Positions 54,439-63,389 of a DNA stretch of 64,000 nucleotides are shown here, piece after piece. The position numbers and the translations under genes were made by a program. Source of the DNA: Amorphoplanes friuliensis DSM 7358 (GTDB lineage Bacteria; Actinomycetota; Actinomycetes; Mycobacteriales; Micromonosporaceae); NCBI RefSeq assembly GCF_000494755.1, contig NC_022657.1, positions 8,586,001-8,650,000 on the forward strand, written 5' to 3'. Below the pieces are notes generated by a model, which was not told where the DNA came from, did no database searches, and worked only from the letters and a program-made list of their open reading frames with translations. How positions within the stretch are numbered: position 1 is the stretch's first letter; the number at the start of each line of letters is the position of its first letter.

Positions 54439-54914
54439 AGCCCCTCGAAGGCGGCGACGTAACGCTGGAGGTAGAGCGGCCAGCCTTCGGTGTCGTCGAC
54501 GCCGTCGCGCAGGGACTGCCAGCCGGGGCCGTGCCGGTCGAGGTTGCGGTGTTCGAGCTCCACACGGGTGCGGTCCGGGGTCTCGGCGGTGAACGTGACC
54601 TCGACCTCGCTGGTCAGGTCCGGGTCCGTCTCGATCTGCCAGGTCGGGCCGATGTCCCAGCTGAACACCACCCGGTTCGGCGGGTCGAAGGCGAGGATCC
54701 GCGCCCAGCGGCACTCGCTGCCGTCCGTGCCGCGGTCGTAGATGTGCCCGCCGACCTTGGGCTCGAACACGGTCTCGGCCAGCGGGACCTGCAGCAGGTT
54801 GTGCTCGGGCGGCTTGATGTCGCCGAACCGGTCGGTGAACACGGCAAAAGCCTTCTCGAGCGGCGCGTTGATGACAACCTGCCGGCGCACCGCGGTGGGG
54901 TCTTCCTGCGTCAT
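54435..54914 (-). CDS. SRPBCC (AHSA1-like) domain protein
   Basis: A 159-residue helix-grip-fold protein of the activator-of-Hsp90-ATPase-like group: RRQVVINAPLEKAFAVFTDRFGDIKPPEHNLL, GGHIYDRGTDGSECRWARILAFDPPNRVVFSW, and TRVELEHRNLDRHGPGW. Such proteins bind hydrophobic small molecules and are typically paired with ArsR regulators, as here. The ATG overlaps the ArsR gene's stop codon (ATGA). Confidence 0.88.
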   Translation of the reverse strand: MTQEDPTAVRRQVVINAPLEKAFAVFTDRFGDIKPPEHNLLQVPLAETVFEPKVGGHIYDRGTDGSECRWARILAFDPPNRVVFSWDIGPTWQIETDPDLTSEVEVTFTAETPDRTRVELEHRNLDRHGPGWQSLRDGVDDTEGWPLYLQRYVAAFEGL

Positions 54915-55234
54915 GGTTTCTCCTCGGTCGTGTCCTCGGCGAGGCTCTGATAGCTGTCGAGCGCCCGGCGCCAGAAGGTGTCCAGCTGATCCCTGAGCGC
55001 GGCCACGCCGGCCGGGTTGAGCCGGTAGACCCTGCGTGTCCCCTGTGCCCGGTCGGCGACGAGCCCGGCGTCCTTGAGCACCCGCAGGTGCTGGGACACG
55101 GCCTGCCGGCTGATCGGGAGCTGGTCGGCGATCTCACCGACGGCGCGGGGCCCCTCGGCCAGGCACTTCACGATGGCGAACCGGCTGGGATCGCCCAGTG
55201 CTTCCCAGCCCTGATGCTCTTTGAAAGTCGCCAC
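54911..55234 (-). CDS. ArsR family transcriptional regulator
   Basis: A 107-residue winged-helix repressor: LGDPSRFAIVKCLAEGPRAVGEIADQLPISRQAVSQHLRVLKDAGLVADRAQGTRRVYRLNPAG. No metal-binding Cys pair is seen, so it is of the metal-independent kind that partners SRPBCC genes. The GTG start at 55234 has no ribosome site, but TAGCTT lies 7 bases upstream, so a leaderless message is likely. It would regulate itself and the coupled SRPBCC gene. Confidence 0.92.
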   Translation of the reverse strand: MATFKEHQGWEALGDPSRFAIVKCLAEGPRAVGEIADQLPISRQAVSQHLRVLKDAGLVADRAQGTRRVYRLNPAGVAALRDQLDTFWRRALDSYQSLAEDTTEEKP

Positions 55235-55288
55235 TAACGAAAGCTACGACTTACGCTTCACACCGTCAAGAGTGGGTATGCAGCCCGC

Positions 55289-55486
55289 ATGACTGTTGAG
55301 TCCGAGTCCAACCGGCCCAACGAGTTCGGATTTGCCGGCGACGGCACCGCACCCGAGCCCGACAGGACCGAGAAGCCCGTCGAGGAAGTCGACGGGGAGA
55401 AGATCGCAGTGCCGGCCGACGACCTCACGGGTGCCATCTCCAGCGGCATCGAGGAAGCCACCGGCTCCGGCGACGACAACCGCTGA
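55289..55486 (+). CDS. Small acidic hypothetical protein
   Basis: A 65-residue protein, MTVESESNRPNEF..., very rich in Glu, Asp and Gly with no Cys and no hydrophobic segment; it is probably disordered. The coding sequence fits the local codon usage and fills the gap between the ArsR gene and the convergent GH43 gene, ending two bases before that gene's stop. I do not recognise a family. Confidence 0.55.
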   Translation: MTVESESNRPNEFGFAGDGTAPEPDRTEKPVEEVDGEKIAVPADDLTGAISSGIEEATGSGDDNR

Positions 55487-55488
55487 GG

Positions 55489-56511
55489 TCAGCGCGGGAC
55501 CGGCTGCGGGTCCGTGGTCGGTCCCTGCACGACCGGGCGGCCGTCGATCCAGTCGACCCGGTCGAGCCACAGCTGCCGGCCGGGGACGACGCTGCCGATC
55601 GCCTCGGGCGGCCAGGCGTGGTAGAGCAACCACGTCTCGCCCGCCGGTGTGGTGACCAGGAAACTGTGACCCGGGCCGGCCGCCGCCGGTGACGTACGCA
55701 GGATCGGGTTCTCGGACGCCTTGCGGCACGGCCCCAGTGGACTGTCGCACTCGGCGTACCCCACGGCGTAGACGTCCTTGTCGAAGGCGTTGGCCGAGTA
55801 GAAGAGGAACAGCTTGCCGTCGTGACGGACCAGCTGGGGCGCCTCGATGACATGGTCCTCCCAGGCGGCGTCGTTGGTCAGCAGGCGCACGGTCTTGCCC
55901 TCGAGAGTGCGGCCGTCCTTGCTCAGCCGACTGCCGTACAGGTGAGTCGGCCGGCCGAGCGCGTTGCCGTCGTTCTTCCAGTGGAGCCACAGGGCGCCGG
56001 ACTCGTCGGCGTACGGGCTGGCGTCGATCGAGCCGCCCTCGTCCGCCTGGCAGATCAGGGGCTCGTCGGCGTCGTCCACGAACGGCCCCTGCGGCTCGGT
56101 GGCGCGGGCGACCCCGATGCATTGACGGTTCGTGGCCCGGCTGCGCGCGGTGTAGTAGAGCAGGTAACCGCCGTCGGCCGCGATGACCTCGGGCGCCCAG
56201 GTGTTGCCGGCCTCGGCCCACTTGCCGACCTCGGGCAGCACGTCACCCGCACCCGTCCAGGTGACCAGGTCGGGTGAGGTCAGGACCGGTACGTTCGCGG
56301 CCGCGTTGTTGGTGCCGTAGGCGTACCAGGTGCCGTCGACGAGGATCGCGCCCGGATCGGGGAAGTTGTCGGTGAAGACCGGGTTGGTGAAGGTCGCCAC
56401 GGCCGGGGGCTCCTTTTCCGCCGGCCGGGCCGGCTCTCCGCTGCCGCCGCTGCTGCTGCATCCGGCGGCGAGCAAACACAGGGACAGGATGCCGGCGAGA
56501 CGCCTCACCAT
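55489..56511 (-). CDS. Secreted GH43 family glycoside hydrolase (lipoprotein)
   Basis: A 340-residue lipoprotein (LCLLAAGC lipobox after a short signal) with a five-bladed beta-propeller GH43 domain. The catalytic Asp is in NFPDPGAILVDGTWYAYGT, and further family sequence includes TWAPEVI, SIDASPYADESGALWLHW and EAPQLVRHDGKLFLFYSA with the acidic catalytic residue. GH43 enzymes cut arabinofuranosyl or xylosyl bonds. The ATG at 56511 overlaps the upstream GH43 gene stop; GTG 56508 is the alternative. It is the last gene of the arabinose-polymer operon. Confidence 0.88.
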   Translation of the reverse strand: MVRRLAGILSLCLLAAGCSSSGGSGEPARPAEKEPPAVATFTNPVFTDNFPDPGAILVDGTWYAYGTNNAAANVPVLTSPDLVTWTGAGDVLPEVGKWAEAGNTWAPEVIAADGGYLLYYTARSRATNRQCIGVARATEPQGPFVDDADEPLICQADEGGSIDASPYADESGALWLHWKNDGNALGRPTHLYGSRLSKDGRTLEGKTVRLLTNDAAWEDHVIEAPQLVRHDGKLFLFYSANAFDKDVYAVGYAECDSPLGPCRKASENPILRTSPAAAGPGHSFLVTTPAGETWLLYHAWPPEAIGSVVPGRQLWLDRVDWIDGRPVVQGPTTDPQPVPR

Positions 56512-58640
56512 CGGCTGAACCGCAGGTAGTCGAAGGCGGCGGTGACCGGAGGCTCGGCGCCGCCGTGCGCGACGAGGCCGATCCGCGGAGCCGAATCCGC
56601 CGGCAGCGTCCACACGCCACCCCAGGTCCAGGTACGCCCGTCGCGGCTCACCCCGGCCCGGTACTCGTGCTCGCCGTTGCGCGGGTCGATGCTGTGCGCC
56701 AGCCGCAACCAGGTGGTGGTGAGCCCGGGGGCGCCCACGATCGTCCCGCCGTACGACGTGGCGCCGGCGTACGGGATCTCGTGGCCGAACTCGACCTGGC
56801 GGGTGTTCCAGATCGCCACCGCGGAGAGCCGGGCGAACTCGTCGTCCCCGGCGTACGCGACGATCCCGGCCTGCTGGTAGTTGCGGACGGTGTCCTCACC
56901 CAGGTCGAGGGTCACCTTCGTCTCGGCGATCCACCGGCCGGCGGGTGCGTCGCGCAGCAGAACACCGGCGGTGTTCGAGTCGCCGGTGAGGTCGGCGTTC
57001 TGCACCGGCCAGCGCAGCGCGCCACCGGACACGGTCGCGGCGGCGTCGGGCCGCACGAAGGACCAGCCGGCGCCGAGGGCCGTGCCGCGGAAGTCGTCCG
57101 AGTACGCGTTCAGCGCCCGTCCCGGCTGTGGCACGGCGACTGCCCGGCGTACGGGATCGGCGGGCCGCCCGGCGCTCAGGTTGTCCCACTCGGCCTCGGC
57201 CGTGGCCGTGAGGCCGACGATCCCGGGACCGCGACCGTGCACCCGCGCGTCGAGCCGAACGGAGTCCAGCATCGCGGTGACCTGCCCGCCACGACGTTCG
57301 ACGCTGAGGTGGCGCAACGATGTCGAGGGGGCGATGTGGGTCTGTGCCACGGTTCGGCGGCCGGACCTGATGACCAGGGTGCTGTGCTCTGCGCGTACCG
57401 AGAGGGTGTCGATGGTGAGACCGGCCGGGCCGCGGAGGTCGGCCTCGACGCGGAGGTCTCCCGGCAGCGGCTTGCGGGCGACCAGCGTGCCCTGGCCGCG
57501 CAGGCGACCGTCGGCGACCGCCCAGCGACCGTCGACGACCTGCCAGGTGCGGGCGGAGAGCGTGTCGAAGCGGTCCTGCAGCGGCGTGCGGGTGACCGGC
57601 TCGGTGACCAGCCGATCCGATGCCCAGGCGCCGGCGCGGACGGTCGGCCAGCCGTCGATCCAGTCGAGACGGTCGAGCAGCATCGGCCGCTCGTTGATCC
57701 CGAACGGCTCGTCGAGGTACGGGTCGGCCCGGTCGATCGCGTGGTAGGCGAGCCAGTCCTGCCCGGCCAGATCGGTGATCAGGCCGTTGTGGCCGGTGCC
57801 GACCCAGCGGTTACCGTTCGGCGCGATGACCGGTGTGCCACCGGCGCGGGAGACGTCCAGCCGCAGGCCGTCGCGGTCGGTGAAGGGTCCGCGCGGGCTC
57901 CGGGAGCGACCGGCGGACACCGAGTAACCGGTGGTCGGGCCCGCGCAGCAGTTTGCGGACGAGGCGAAGAGGTAGTACCAGCCGTCGCGGCGCACGACGT
58001 AGGCGCCCTCGAACTTGTTGTCGATGGCGACGCGGGTGGGCGTACCGGTGATGCGCAGGCCGTCCGCGCTCAGCTCGCTGACCCAGATGCCGCCGAAGTA
58101 GCTGCCGTAGTAGAGGTACTGGCGGCCGTCCGGAGTGGTCAGCTGGGCCGGGTCGAACGTCCACAGCCAGCCGCCGTCGCCGCTGGGCCGGGGCGCGACG
58201 ACGGGCTCGTCGGCGAAGGTCCACGGTCCGGCCGGGGTCGGCGCGGTGGCCGCCCCGATCGCGGAGGCGCCCGGTGCCACGGTCGTCTCGGTGACGGTGA
58301 CGTACATGATCCAGTGGTCGCCGGACCGGCGGACGTCCGGCGCCCAGAAGACGGCATTCTCGGCGGCAAAAGCCGGCCGCTGTCCCGCGGTGAAGGCGTC
58401 ACCCAGGTAGGTCCACGAGGTCAGGTCGCTCGACCGGGCCGTCGGGATCCGGTGGGCCACCTTCTCGCCCTCCCGCAGCGGATCGGTGGTCCCGTAGGCG
58501 TACCAGTAGCCGTCGTCGCCCCGCAGAACCATCGGGTCGGCGAACGTGTCGGCGAACGAGGCCGAGACGGGGTTCGCGCGGGCCGGTGCGGGGGTGAGCA
58601 GGAGTAAGACCGCGGCCAGCGCCGCCGTGAACCGTCGCAT
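56505..58640 (-). CDS. Secreted GH43 family glycoside hydrolase with C-terminal beta-sandwich domains
   Basis: A 711-residue secreted enzyme. The signal peptide ends near ARA-NPVSA (residues 1-23). The GH43 propeller (about 30-345) has FADPMVLRGDDGYWYAYGT with the catalytic Asp, WAPDVRRSGDHWIMYVT, WTFDPAQLTTPDGRQYLYYGS and the conserved FEGAYVVRRDGWYYLFAS with the catalytic Glu. The rest (about 350-711) is two beta-rich domains of the laminin-G or concanavalin type, which may bind the substrate. Probably an arabinanase or arabinofuranosidase. It lies 4 bases after the permease gene. Confidence 0.88.
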   Translation of the reverse strand: MRRFTAALAAVLLLLTPAPARANPVSASFADTFADPMVLRGDDGYWYAYGTTDPLREGEKVAHRIPTARSSDLTSWTYLGDAFTAGQRPAFAAENAVFWAPDVRRSGDHWIMYVTVTETTVAPGASAIGAATAPTPAGPWTFADEPVVAPRPSGDGGWLWTFDPAQLTTPDGRQYLYYGSYFGGIWVSELSADGLRITGTPTRVAIDNKFEGAYVVRRDGWYYLFASSANCCAGPTTGYSVSAGRSRSPRGPFTDRDGLRLDVSRAGGTPVIAPNGNRWVGTGHNGLITDLAGQDWLAYHAIDRADPYLDEPFGINERPMLLDRLDWIDGWPTVRAGAWASDRLVTEPVTRTPLQDRFDTLSARTWQVVDGRWAVADGRLRGQGTLVARKPLPGDLRVEADLRGPAGLTIDTLSVRAEHSTLVIRSGRRTVAQTHIAPSTSLRHLSVERRGGQVTAMLDSVRLDARVHGRGPGIVGLTATAEAEWDNLSAGRPADPVRRAVAVPQPGRALNAYSDDFRGTALGAGWSFVRPDAAATVSGGALRWPVQNADLTGDSNTAGVLLRDAPAGRWIAETKVTLDLGEDTVRNYQQAGIVAYAGDDEFARLSAVAIWNTRQVEFGHEIPYAGATSYGGTIVGAPGLTTTWLRLAHSIDPRNGEHEYRAGVSRDGRTWTWGGVWTLPADSAPRIGLVAHGGAEPPVTAAFDYLRFSRW

Positions 58641-58644
58641 GGGA

Positions 58645-59472
58645 TCAGCCCTTCAGGCCGGACCGGGAGACACCTTCGATGATGTAGCGCTGGCTGATCA
58701 CGAACAGGATCAGCACCGGGATGCTGGCCAGCGCGGCGCCGGCCATGATCACCGGATAGTTGATGCTGTACGCGCCCTGCAGCTGCCCGAGACCGGGCGG
58801 CAGCGTGTAGTTCTCGGGGCTGAACAGCACGTAGACCGGCCAGATGAAGTCGTTCCAGTTGGACAGGAAGCTGATCACCGCGAGGGTGGCCAGGGCCGGC
58901 TTGGAGAGCGGCAGGATCACCTTGGTGAAGATCTGCCACGCGTTGGCGCCCTCGATGACCGCGGCCTCCTCGAGCTCCTGGGGCAGGCCCTGGAAGAACT
59001 GCCGCAGGAAGAAGACGCCGAAGGCGCTCGCCGCCCCGGGCACGATCAGCGCCCACAGGCTGTCCAGCCAGCCGAGCCGGTCGATGATCAGGAAGTTCGG
59101 GATGATCAGCGTGAAGATCGGGATGAACAACGTCCCGATGATCATGGCGAAGATGACGTTCTTGCCGCGGAAGTTCATCCGGGCCAGCGCGTAGGCGGCG
59201 GTCGAGGCGACAAAGAGCACCAGCAGGGCCTGCCCGCTGGCGGCCAGCAGGCTGTTGAGGAACCACCGCAGCACCGGCGCCTGCGTGTTGCCACCGAACA
59301 GTTCGGCGTACGCGCCGGTGGTCGGGTCCTCGGGCAGGATCGACGGCGGGATGCGGGTGGCCTCACCCGCGGTCTTGAGCGAGGTGGTGAGCATCCACAC
59401 CAGCGGCGCGATGAAGACGAGGCTGAGCCCGCCGAGCAGGGTGTACCAGGCGATACCGCGGAGTCGGCCCAT
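58645..59472 (-). CDS. Carbohydrate ABC transporter permease (MalG type)
   Basis: A 275-residue permease, six membrane helices, of the CUT1 family. The EAA motif near the C-terminus (EEAAVIEGANAWQIFTKVILPLSKPALA) contacts the ATPase. It pairs with the next permease. The ATG lies two bases after the partner gene's stop codon. The import ATPase is absent from the operon; in actinomycetes such systems use a shared ATPase (MsiK type), so this is expected. Confidence 0.93.
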   Translation of the reverse strand: MGRLRGIAWYTLLGGLSLVFIAPLVWMLTTSLKTAGEATRIPPSILPEDPTTGAYAELFGGNTQAPVLRWFLNSLLAASGQALLVLFVASTAAYALARMNFRGKNVIFAMIIGTLFIPIFTLIIPNFLIIDRLGWLDSLWALIVPGAASAFGVFFLRQFFQGLPQELEEAAVIEGANAWQIFTKVILPLSKPALATLAVISFLSNWNDFIWPVYVLFSPENYTLPPGLGQLQGAYSINYPVIMAGAALASIPVLILFVISQRYIIEGVSRSGLKG

Positions 59473-59474
59473 GA

Positions 59475-60425
59475 TCAGTCCTTCGTCCGGAACAGCCGGA
59501 AAATCGTCATGCTGATGATGAGCAGGGCCAGGGTGAGCAGGTAACTCATCGCGGACGCGCTGCCCATGCGGTACCCGCGCAGGCCCTCCTCGGCGATGTA
59601 CATGATCGCCGTGCGGGTCTCCACACCCGGTGCGCCCTGGGTGATCAGGTACGACTGGCCGAACATGTTGCTCGACGCCAGCACGGTGTTGATCACGACG
59701 AAGAGCAGGACCGGCCGCAGCCCCGGCAGGGTCACGTGACGGAACTCCGCCCAGCGCCCGCCACCGTCCACCTTGGCCGCGTCGTAGAGCTCCCGCGGGA
59801 TGTCCTGCAGACCGGCGAGGTAGATGACCGCGTTGAAGCCGAGCGTCCACCACACGGTGACCCCGACCAGCGAGATCCAGGCCCAGGGCAGACCTGTCGT
59901 CCACGCCGTGTCGTCGGGCAGACCGATCGCACCCAGCAGGCTGTTGACCGCGCCGAGGTTCGGGTCCAGCAGGAAGCGCCACAGCAGGCCGATGACCGCC
60001 ACACCCAGCACGTACGGCGCGAAGTAGACCGCACGGAAGAAAGTGCGCCCCTTGAACGAGCGGTTCAGCAACAGCGCGATGCCCAGCGGCACGACCACCA
60101 GCAGCGGCACGCTGAAGACCGTGAAGATCCCGGAGGCCTCCATGCTCTGCCAGAAGAAGTCGAACACCGGCGAGGCACTGTCGAAGAGAGCCGTGTAGTT
60201 GTCCAGCCCCACGAACGGCTTGCCCGGCAGCAGGTAGTCCCACTCGTGCAGGCTCACCCACAGCCCGTAGACCGCCGGCACCAGCGTGAACGTCACGAAC
60301 AGCAGCAGGTACGGCAGCAGGAAGAGGTACGGCGTGGCGCCGGGCCCGCGCCGCTTCACCGGGCCGGCGGGTGCCGGCTCCGGCGCAGCGGTCGCGGACT
60401 CGGCGCGGACGGTCTGCTCCACCAC
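59475..60425 (-). CDS. Carbohydrate ABC transporter permease (MalF type)
   Basis: A 316-residue CUT1 permease. A cytoplasmic N-terminus of about 35 residues is followed by six helices; the EAA loop is RELYDAAKVDGGGRWAEFRHVTLPGLRPVLLF. The first of two consecutive GTG codons (60425) is used as the start, 5 bases after the binding-protein gene's stop codon. Confidence 0.92.
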   Translation of the reverse strand: MVEQTVRAESATAAPEPAPAGPVKRRGPGATPYLFLLPYLLLFVTFTLVPAVYGLWVSLHEWDYLLPGKPFVGLDNYTALFDSASPVFDFFWQSMEASGIFTVFSVPLLVVVPLGIALLLNRSFKGRTFFRAVYFAPYVLGVAVIGLLWRFLLDPNLGAVNSLLGAIGLPDDTAWTTGLPWAWISLVGVTVWWTLGFNAVIYLAGLQDIPRELYDAAKVDGGGRWAEFRHVTLPGLRPVLLFVVINTVLASSNMFGQSYLITQGAPGVETRTAIMYIAEEGLRGYRMGSASAMSYLLTLALLIISMTIFRLFRTKD

Positions 60426-60430
60426 GGTGC

Positions 60431-61765
60431 TCAGCCGCCGTACTTCTTGCGGTTCTGCTCGAGGATCTGGTTGGCCTTGCCCGCCGCGTCGGCGAGCGCC
60501 TTGGCCGGCTCCTTGCGCAGCAGGATCGCCTCGTTGACGGCGGTGTCGATCGTGGCCATGGCATCCGGGATGCCGGGCACCGACGGCGGGAAGTGCAGGT
60601 TGTCGATCTGCGAGCCGATCGCGGCCTGCTCCGGCAGCGCCTTGAACTCGGCGCCGTCGCGGATCTCCTTGCGGGCCGGCACCTGACCGCCCTTGGCCCA
60701 CTCGATCGACTGCTTGCTGATGAAGTTGATGAAGACCTTGCCGGCCTGGAGCTTGTTCTGGTCCTGCGAACGTTGCTTGAACTGCACGAAGTTGTGCGAG
60801 CCGGCCCACGCCGCGGGCTGGCTGCCGATCGTCGGCAGCGCGCTCACACCCCACTCGAGGTTCTTCACCGCGCGGAGCGTGTTGATCGTCCAGATGCCGT
60901 TCCAGTTGAACGCCGCCTTGCCGTTCTGCAGGGCGATCAGGTCGGCGTCCTGGGCGACGTTCTTGGGGCTGTAGCCGTTCTTGACGAGGTCGGTCAGCCA
61001 GGTCAGCGCCTTGACACCGGGCTCCTCGGCGAACAGCGGCTTGGTGGCCTGCTCGTCGAACAGCTGCCCGCCGAACTGCCAGGTCAGCGACTCGAACTGG
61101 TGCGTACCGGTGAACGGGAACGGTGTGGCCCAGTGCCCCTGGATGCCCTTGCTCTTGAGCTTGTCCAGCGCCGCCAGGTATTCCTCGCCGGTCGTCGGCG
61201 GCTTCTCCGGGTCGAGCCCGGCCTGCTCGAGGACGGCCTTGTTGTAGAACATGCCCTGCGGGTGGACATCCAGCGGGATCGCGTACCGCTTGTTGTTGTA
61301 GACACCCGCACGCCAGACGGGCGGCGAGAAGTCGGCCTCGTTGAGCTGCAGCGACGCGGCCACGTCGTCCAGCGGCAGCACCACCCCGCGGGCGGCGTTG
61401 GTGGCGACCTGCTCGACGTGCATGATGCCGAGGTCGGGGCCGTTGCCGGTGGAGACCGCGGCGGGCACCTTCTGGTAGTAGTCGGCCCACTCGTACACGT
61501 TCATGGTGACCTTGATGTTGGGGTTCTCGCTGTTGAACCTGTCCACCAGGGCTTTCATCACCGGGCCGTCACCGCCGGTGAACCCGTTCCAGAAGGCCAG
61601 GGCCACGTTGGGTCCGGTGTAGTTGGTCGCTGCGGGCTGCGCGTTCTCGCCGCCGCCTCCGACGACCGGGTTGGGTCCGTCGTCGCTGCAGGCGCCGAGC
61701 AGCACGGCGCCACCGGCGCCGACGCCGAGCCCGAGCAGGCCGCGACGGGTCAGGTGTGGTTTCAC
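60431..61765 (-). CDS. Sugar-binding lipoprotein of ABC importer
   Basis: A 444-residue extracellular solute-binding protein (SBP_bac_1 type). The N-terminus has a twin-arginine-like TRRGLLGLG and a lipobox VLLGAC (Cys26), so Tat-type export with lipid attachment is possible. The binding domain shows LAFWNGFTGGDGPVMKALVDRFNSENPNIKV and AAFNWNGIWTIN. The likely ligands are arabino-oligosaccharides, from its neighbours (inference). Its GTG start overlaps the stop codon of the GH51 gene (GTGA). Confidence 0.92.
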   Translation of the reverse strand: MKPHLTRRGLLGLGVGAGGAVLLGACSDDGPNPVVGGGGENAQPAATNYTGPNVALAFWNGFTGGDGPVMKALVDRFNSENPNIKVTMNVYEWADYYQKVPAAVSTGNGPDLGIMHVEQVATNAARGVVLPLDDVAASLQLNEADFSPPVWRAGVYNNKRYAIPLDVHPQGMFYNKAVLEQAGLDPEKPPTTGEEYLAALDKLKSKGIQGHWATPFPFTGTHQFESLTWQFGGQLFDEQATKPLFAEEPGVKALTWLTDLVKNGYSPKNVAQDADLIALQNGKAAFNWNGIWTINTLRAVKNLEWGVSALPTIGSQPAAWAGSHNFVQFKQRSQDQNKLQAGKVFINFISKQSIEWAKGGQVPARKEIRDGAEFKALPEQAAIGSQIDNLHFPPSVPGIPDAMATIDTAVNEAILLRKEPAKALADAAGKANQILEQNRKKYGG

Positions 61766-63273
61766 ATTTTCTCCTCGGGGGTGAAGCTCAGGGCGTGCCA
61801 GGAGACGGGGGGAAGAACGACGGTCGTGCGACCGCCGTCGAGGTCGGGCATTTTTTCCGTACGCGGACAGACGCGATCAGGAGCAGCAGCGGAGTTCACC
61901 GCGGCCGGATCGTCGTCGCCGATGCTGATCCGCTCCCCCGCCCGCACCCGCGGGAAGGCCCGCAGGTCCAGTTCGAGGGCGACGGGTTCGGTGCCGCGGT
62001 TGACGGCAAAAACGACGACCTGGCCGCTGTTCTCGTCGATCGTGGCCACGGCGTCCACTGCCGGCACGTCGCCGTAGCGGCCGGTGGGCATCGTGGGTGA
62101 CTGGATCCCGGCCCGCAGCACGGTGCCCCGGGCGAGCCGGGCCGTGTGCGCGAACGGGTGGAAGATCGTCTGCCGCCAGGCCGGTCCACCGGGTTCGGTC
62201 CGGATCGGCGCGATGACGTTGACGAGCTGTGCCAGGCAGCCGACCGTCAGCCGGTCGGCGTGGCGCAGCATGCTGATCAGCAGGTTCCCCACGACCATCG
62301 CGTCGGTGACGGTGTAGGTGTCCTCGATCAGCGCCGGGGTGTCCTCGATCCCGCGGTCCTCCGGCTCGGTGAACCGCGACTGGTACCAGACGTTCCACTC
62401 GTCCAGCGACAGGTTGATCCGCTTGCTGCGGCGCAGCTTGGCGCGGATGTGGTCGGCGGTGGCGACCACGTCGTCGACAAATCCGTCGAGGTTGACCGCC
62501 GAGGCGCGGAAGCTGGCCTCGTCGTGCTTCTCGGGGTCGTAGTAGTGGTGCAGCGACACGTAGTCGACCTGGTCGTAGGCGAGCTCCAGGACCGTCGCCT
62601 CCCACGCGGCGAACGTCGGCATGTCGGCGTTCGAGCTGCCACAGGCGACGAGCTCGATCGAGGGGTCGACCCGCTTCATCGCCTGGCCGGCGCGGGTGGC
62701 CAGGCGGCCGTACTCGTGGGCCGTCATGCTGCCGATCTGCCAGGGCCCGTCCATCTCGTTGCCGAGGCACCAGAGCTTGACGTCGTGCGGCTGGGCGACA
62801 CCGTGCTTGCGGCGCAGGTCGGCGGCAGCCGTGCCGTCCGGGACGTTGCAGTACTCGACGAGTTCGGCCGCCTCCGCGATGCCCCGGGTGCCGAGGTTGA
62901 CCGCCATCATCGGTTCCACGCCGGCCCGCTCGCTCCAGCGCATGAACTCGTTGAGGCCGAAGGCGTTGCTCTCCAGCGAGCGCCAGGCCAGGTCGAGTCG
63001 CCGCGGGCGGTCGCCGACCGGGCCGACGCCGTCCTCCCAGCGGTAGTTCGACACGAAGTTGCCGCCGGGGTAACGCACCAGGCTGACGCCGAGCTCGCGG
63101 ACGAGGTCCACCACGTCGCCGCGTAGCCCTTCGTCGTCGGCGGCCGGGTGGCCCGGTTCGAAGATGCCCGTGTAGACGCACCGGCCCATGTGTTCGACGA
63201 ACGAGCCGAAGAGCCGCCGGTCCACCGGACCGATGGCAAAGGCCGGATCGAGGGTCAGCCGAGCCAGTTCCAC
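61762..63273 (-). CDS. Intracellular alpha-L-arabinofuranosidase, GH51
   Basis: A 503-residue enzyme without a signal peptide. The acid/base catalyst is E173 in CLGNEMDGPW and the nucleophile is E292 in LSLDEWNVWY, at the positions usual for GH51. The N-terminal FGSFVEHMGRCVYTGIFEPGHP is also family-typical. It releases arabinose from imported oligosaccharides. The GTG start at 63273 has GGAG before it. It is the first gene of the operon and lies 39 bases from the LacI-type palindrome. Confidence 0.94.
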   Translation of the reverse strand: MELARLTLDPAFAIGPVDRRLFGSFVEHMGRCVYTGIFEPGHPAADDEGLRGDVVDLVRELGVSLVRYPGGNFVSNYRWEDGVGPVGDRPRRLDLAWRSLESNAFGLNEFMRWSERAGVEPMMAVNLGTRGIAEAAELVEYCNVPDGTAAADLRRKHGVAQPHDVKLWCLGNEMDGPWQIGSMTAHEYGRLATRAGQAMKRVDPSIELVACGSSNADMPTFAAWEATVLELAYDQVDYVSLHHYYDPEKHDEASFRASAVNLDGFVDDVVATADHIRAKLRRSKRINLSLDEWNVWYQSRFTEPEDRGIEDTPALIEDTYTVTDAMVVGNLLISMLRHADRLTVGCLAQLVNVIAPIRTEPGGPAWRQTIFHPFAHTARLARGTVLRAGIQSPTMPTGRYGDVPAVDAVATIDENSGQVVVFAVNRGTEPVALELDLRAFPRVRAGERISIGDDDPAAVNSAAAPDRVCPRTEKMPDLDGGRTTVVLPPVSWHALSFTPEEKM

Positions 63274-63311
63274 GTGTCACTCCTGTCGCCCGTGTGTGCC
63301 GTCTCACACTG

Positions 63312-63339
63312 TTTACAACGTTGGAACCAACGTTGTAAA
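63312..63339. promoter_or_regulatory. LacI-type operator palindrome upstream of the arabinose-polymer operon
   Basis: TTTACAACGTTGG and CCAACGTTGTAAA are exact reverse complements with two bases between them. Each half contains the 8-base palindrome CAACGTTG (63316-63323 and 63328-63335). It lies between the LacI-family gene and the GH51 start and is the likely binding site for that regulator. Confidence 0.85.
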
Positions 63340-63389
63340 GAGGTCGACACAAGAGCGTTACCAGGAAGAATCGAGAAGGTGCGGGCCGG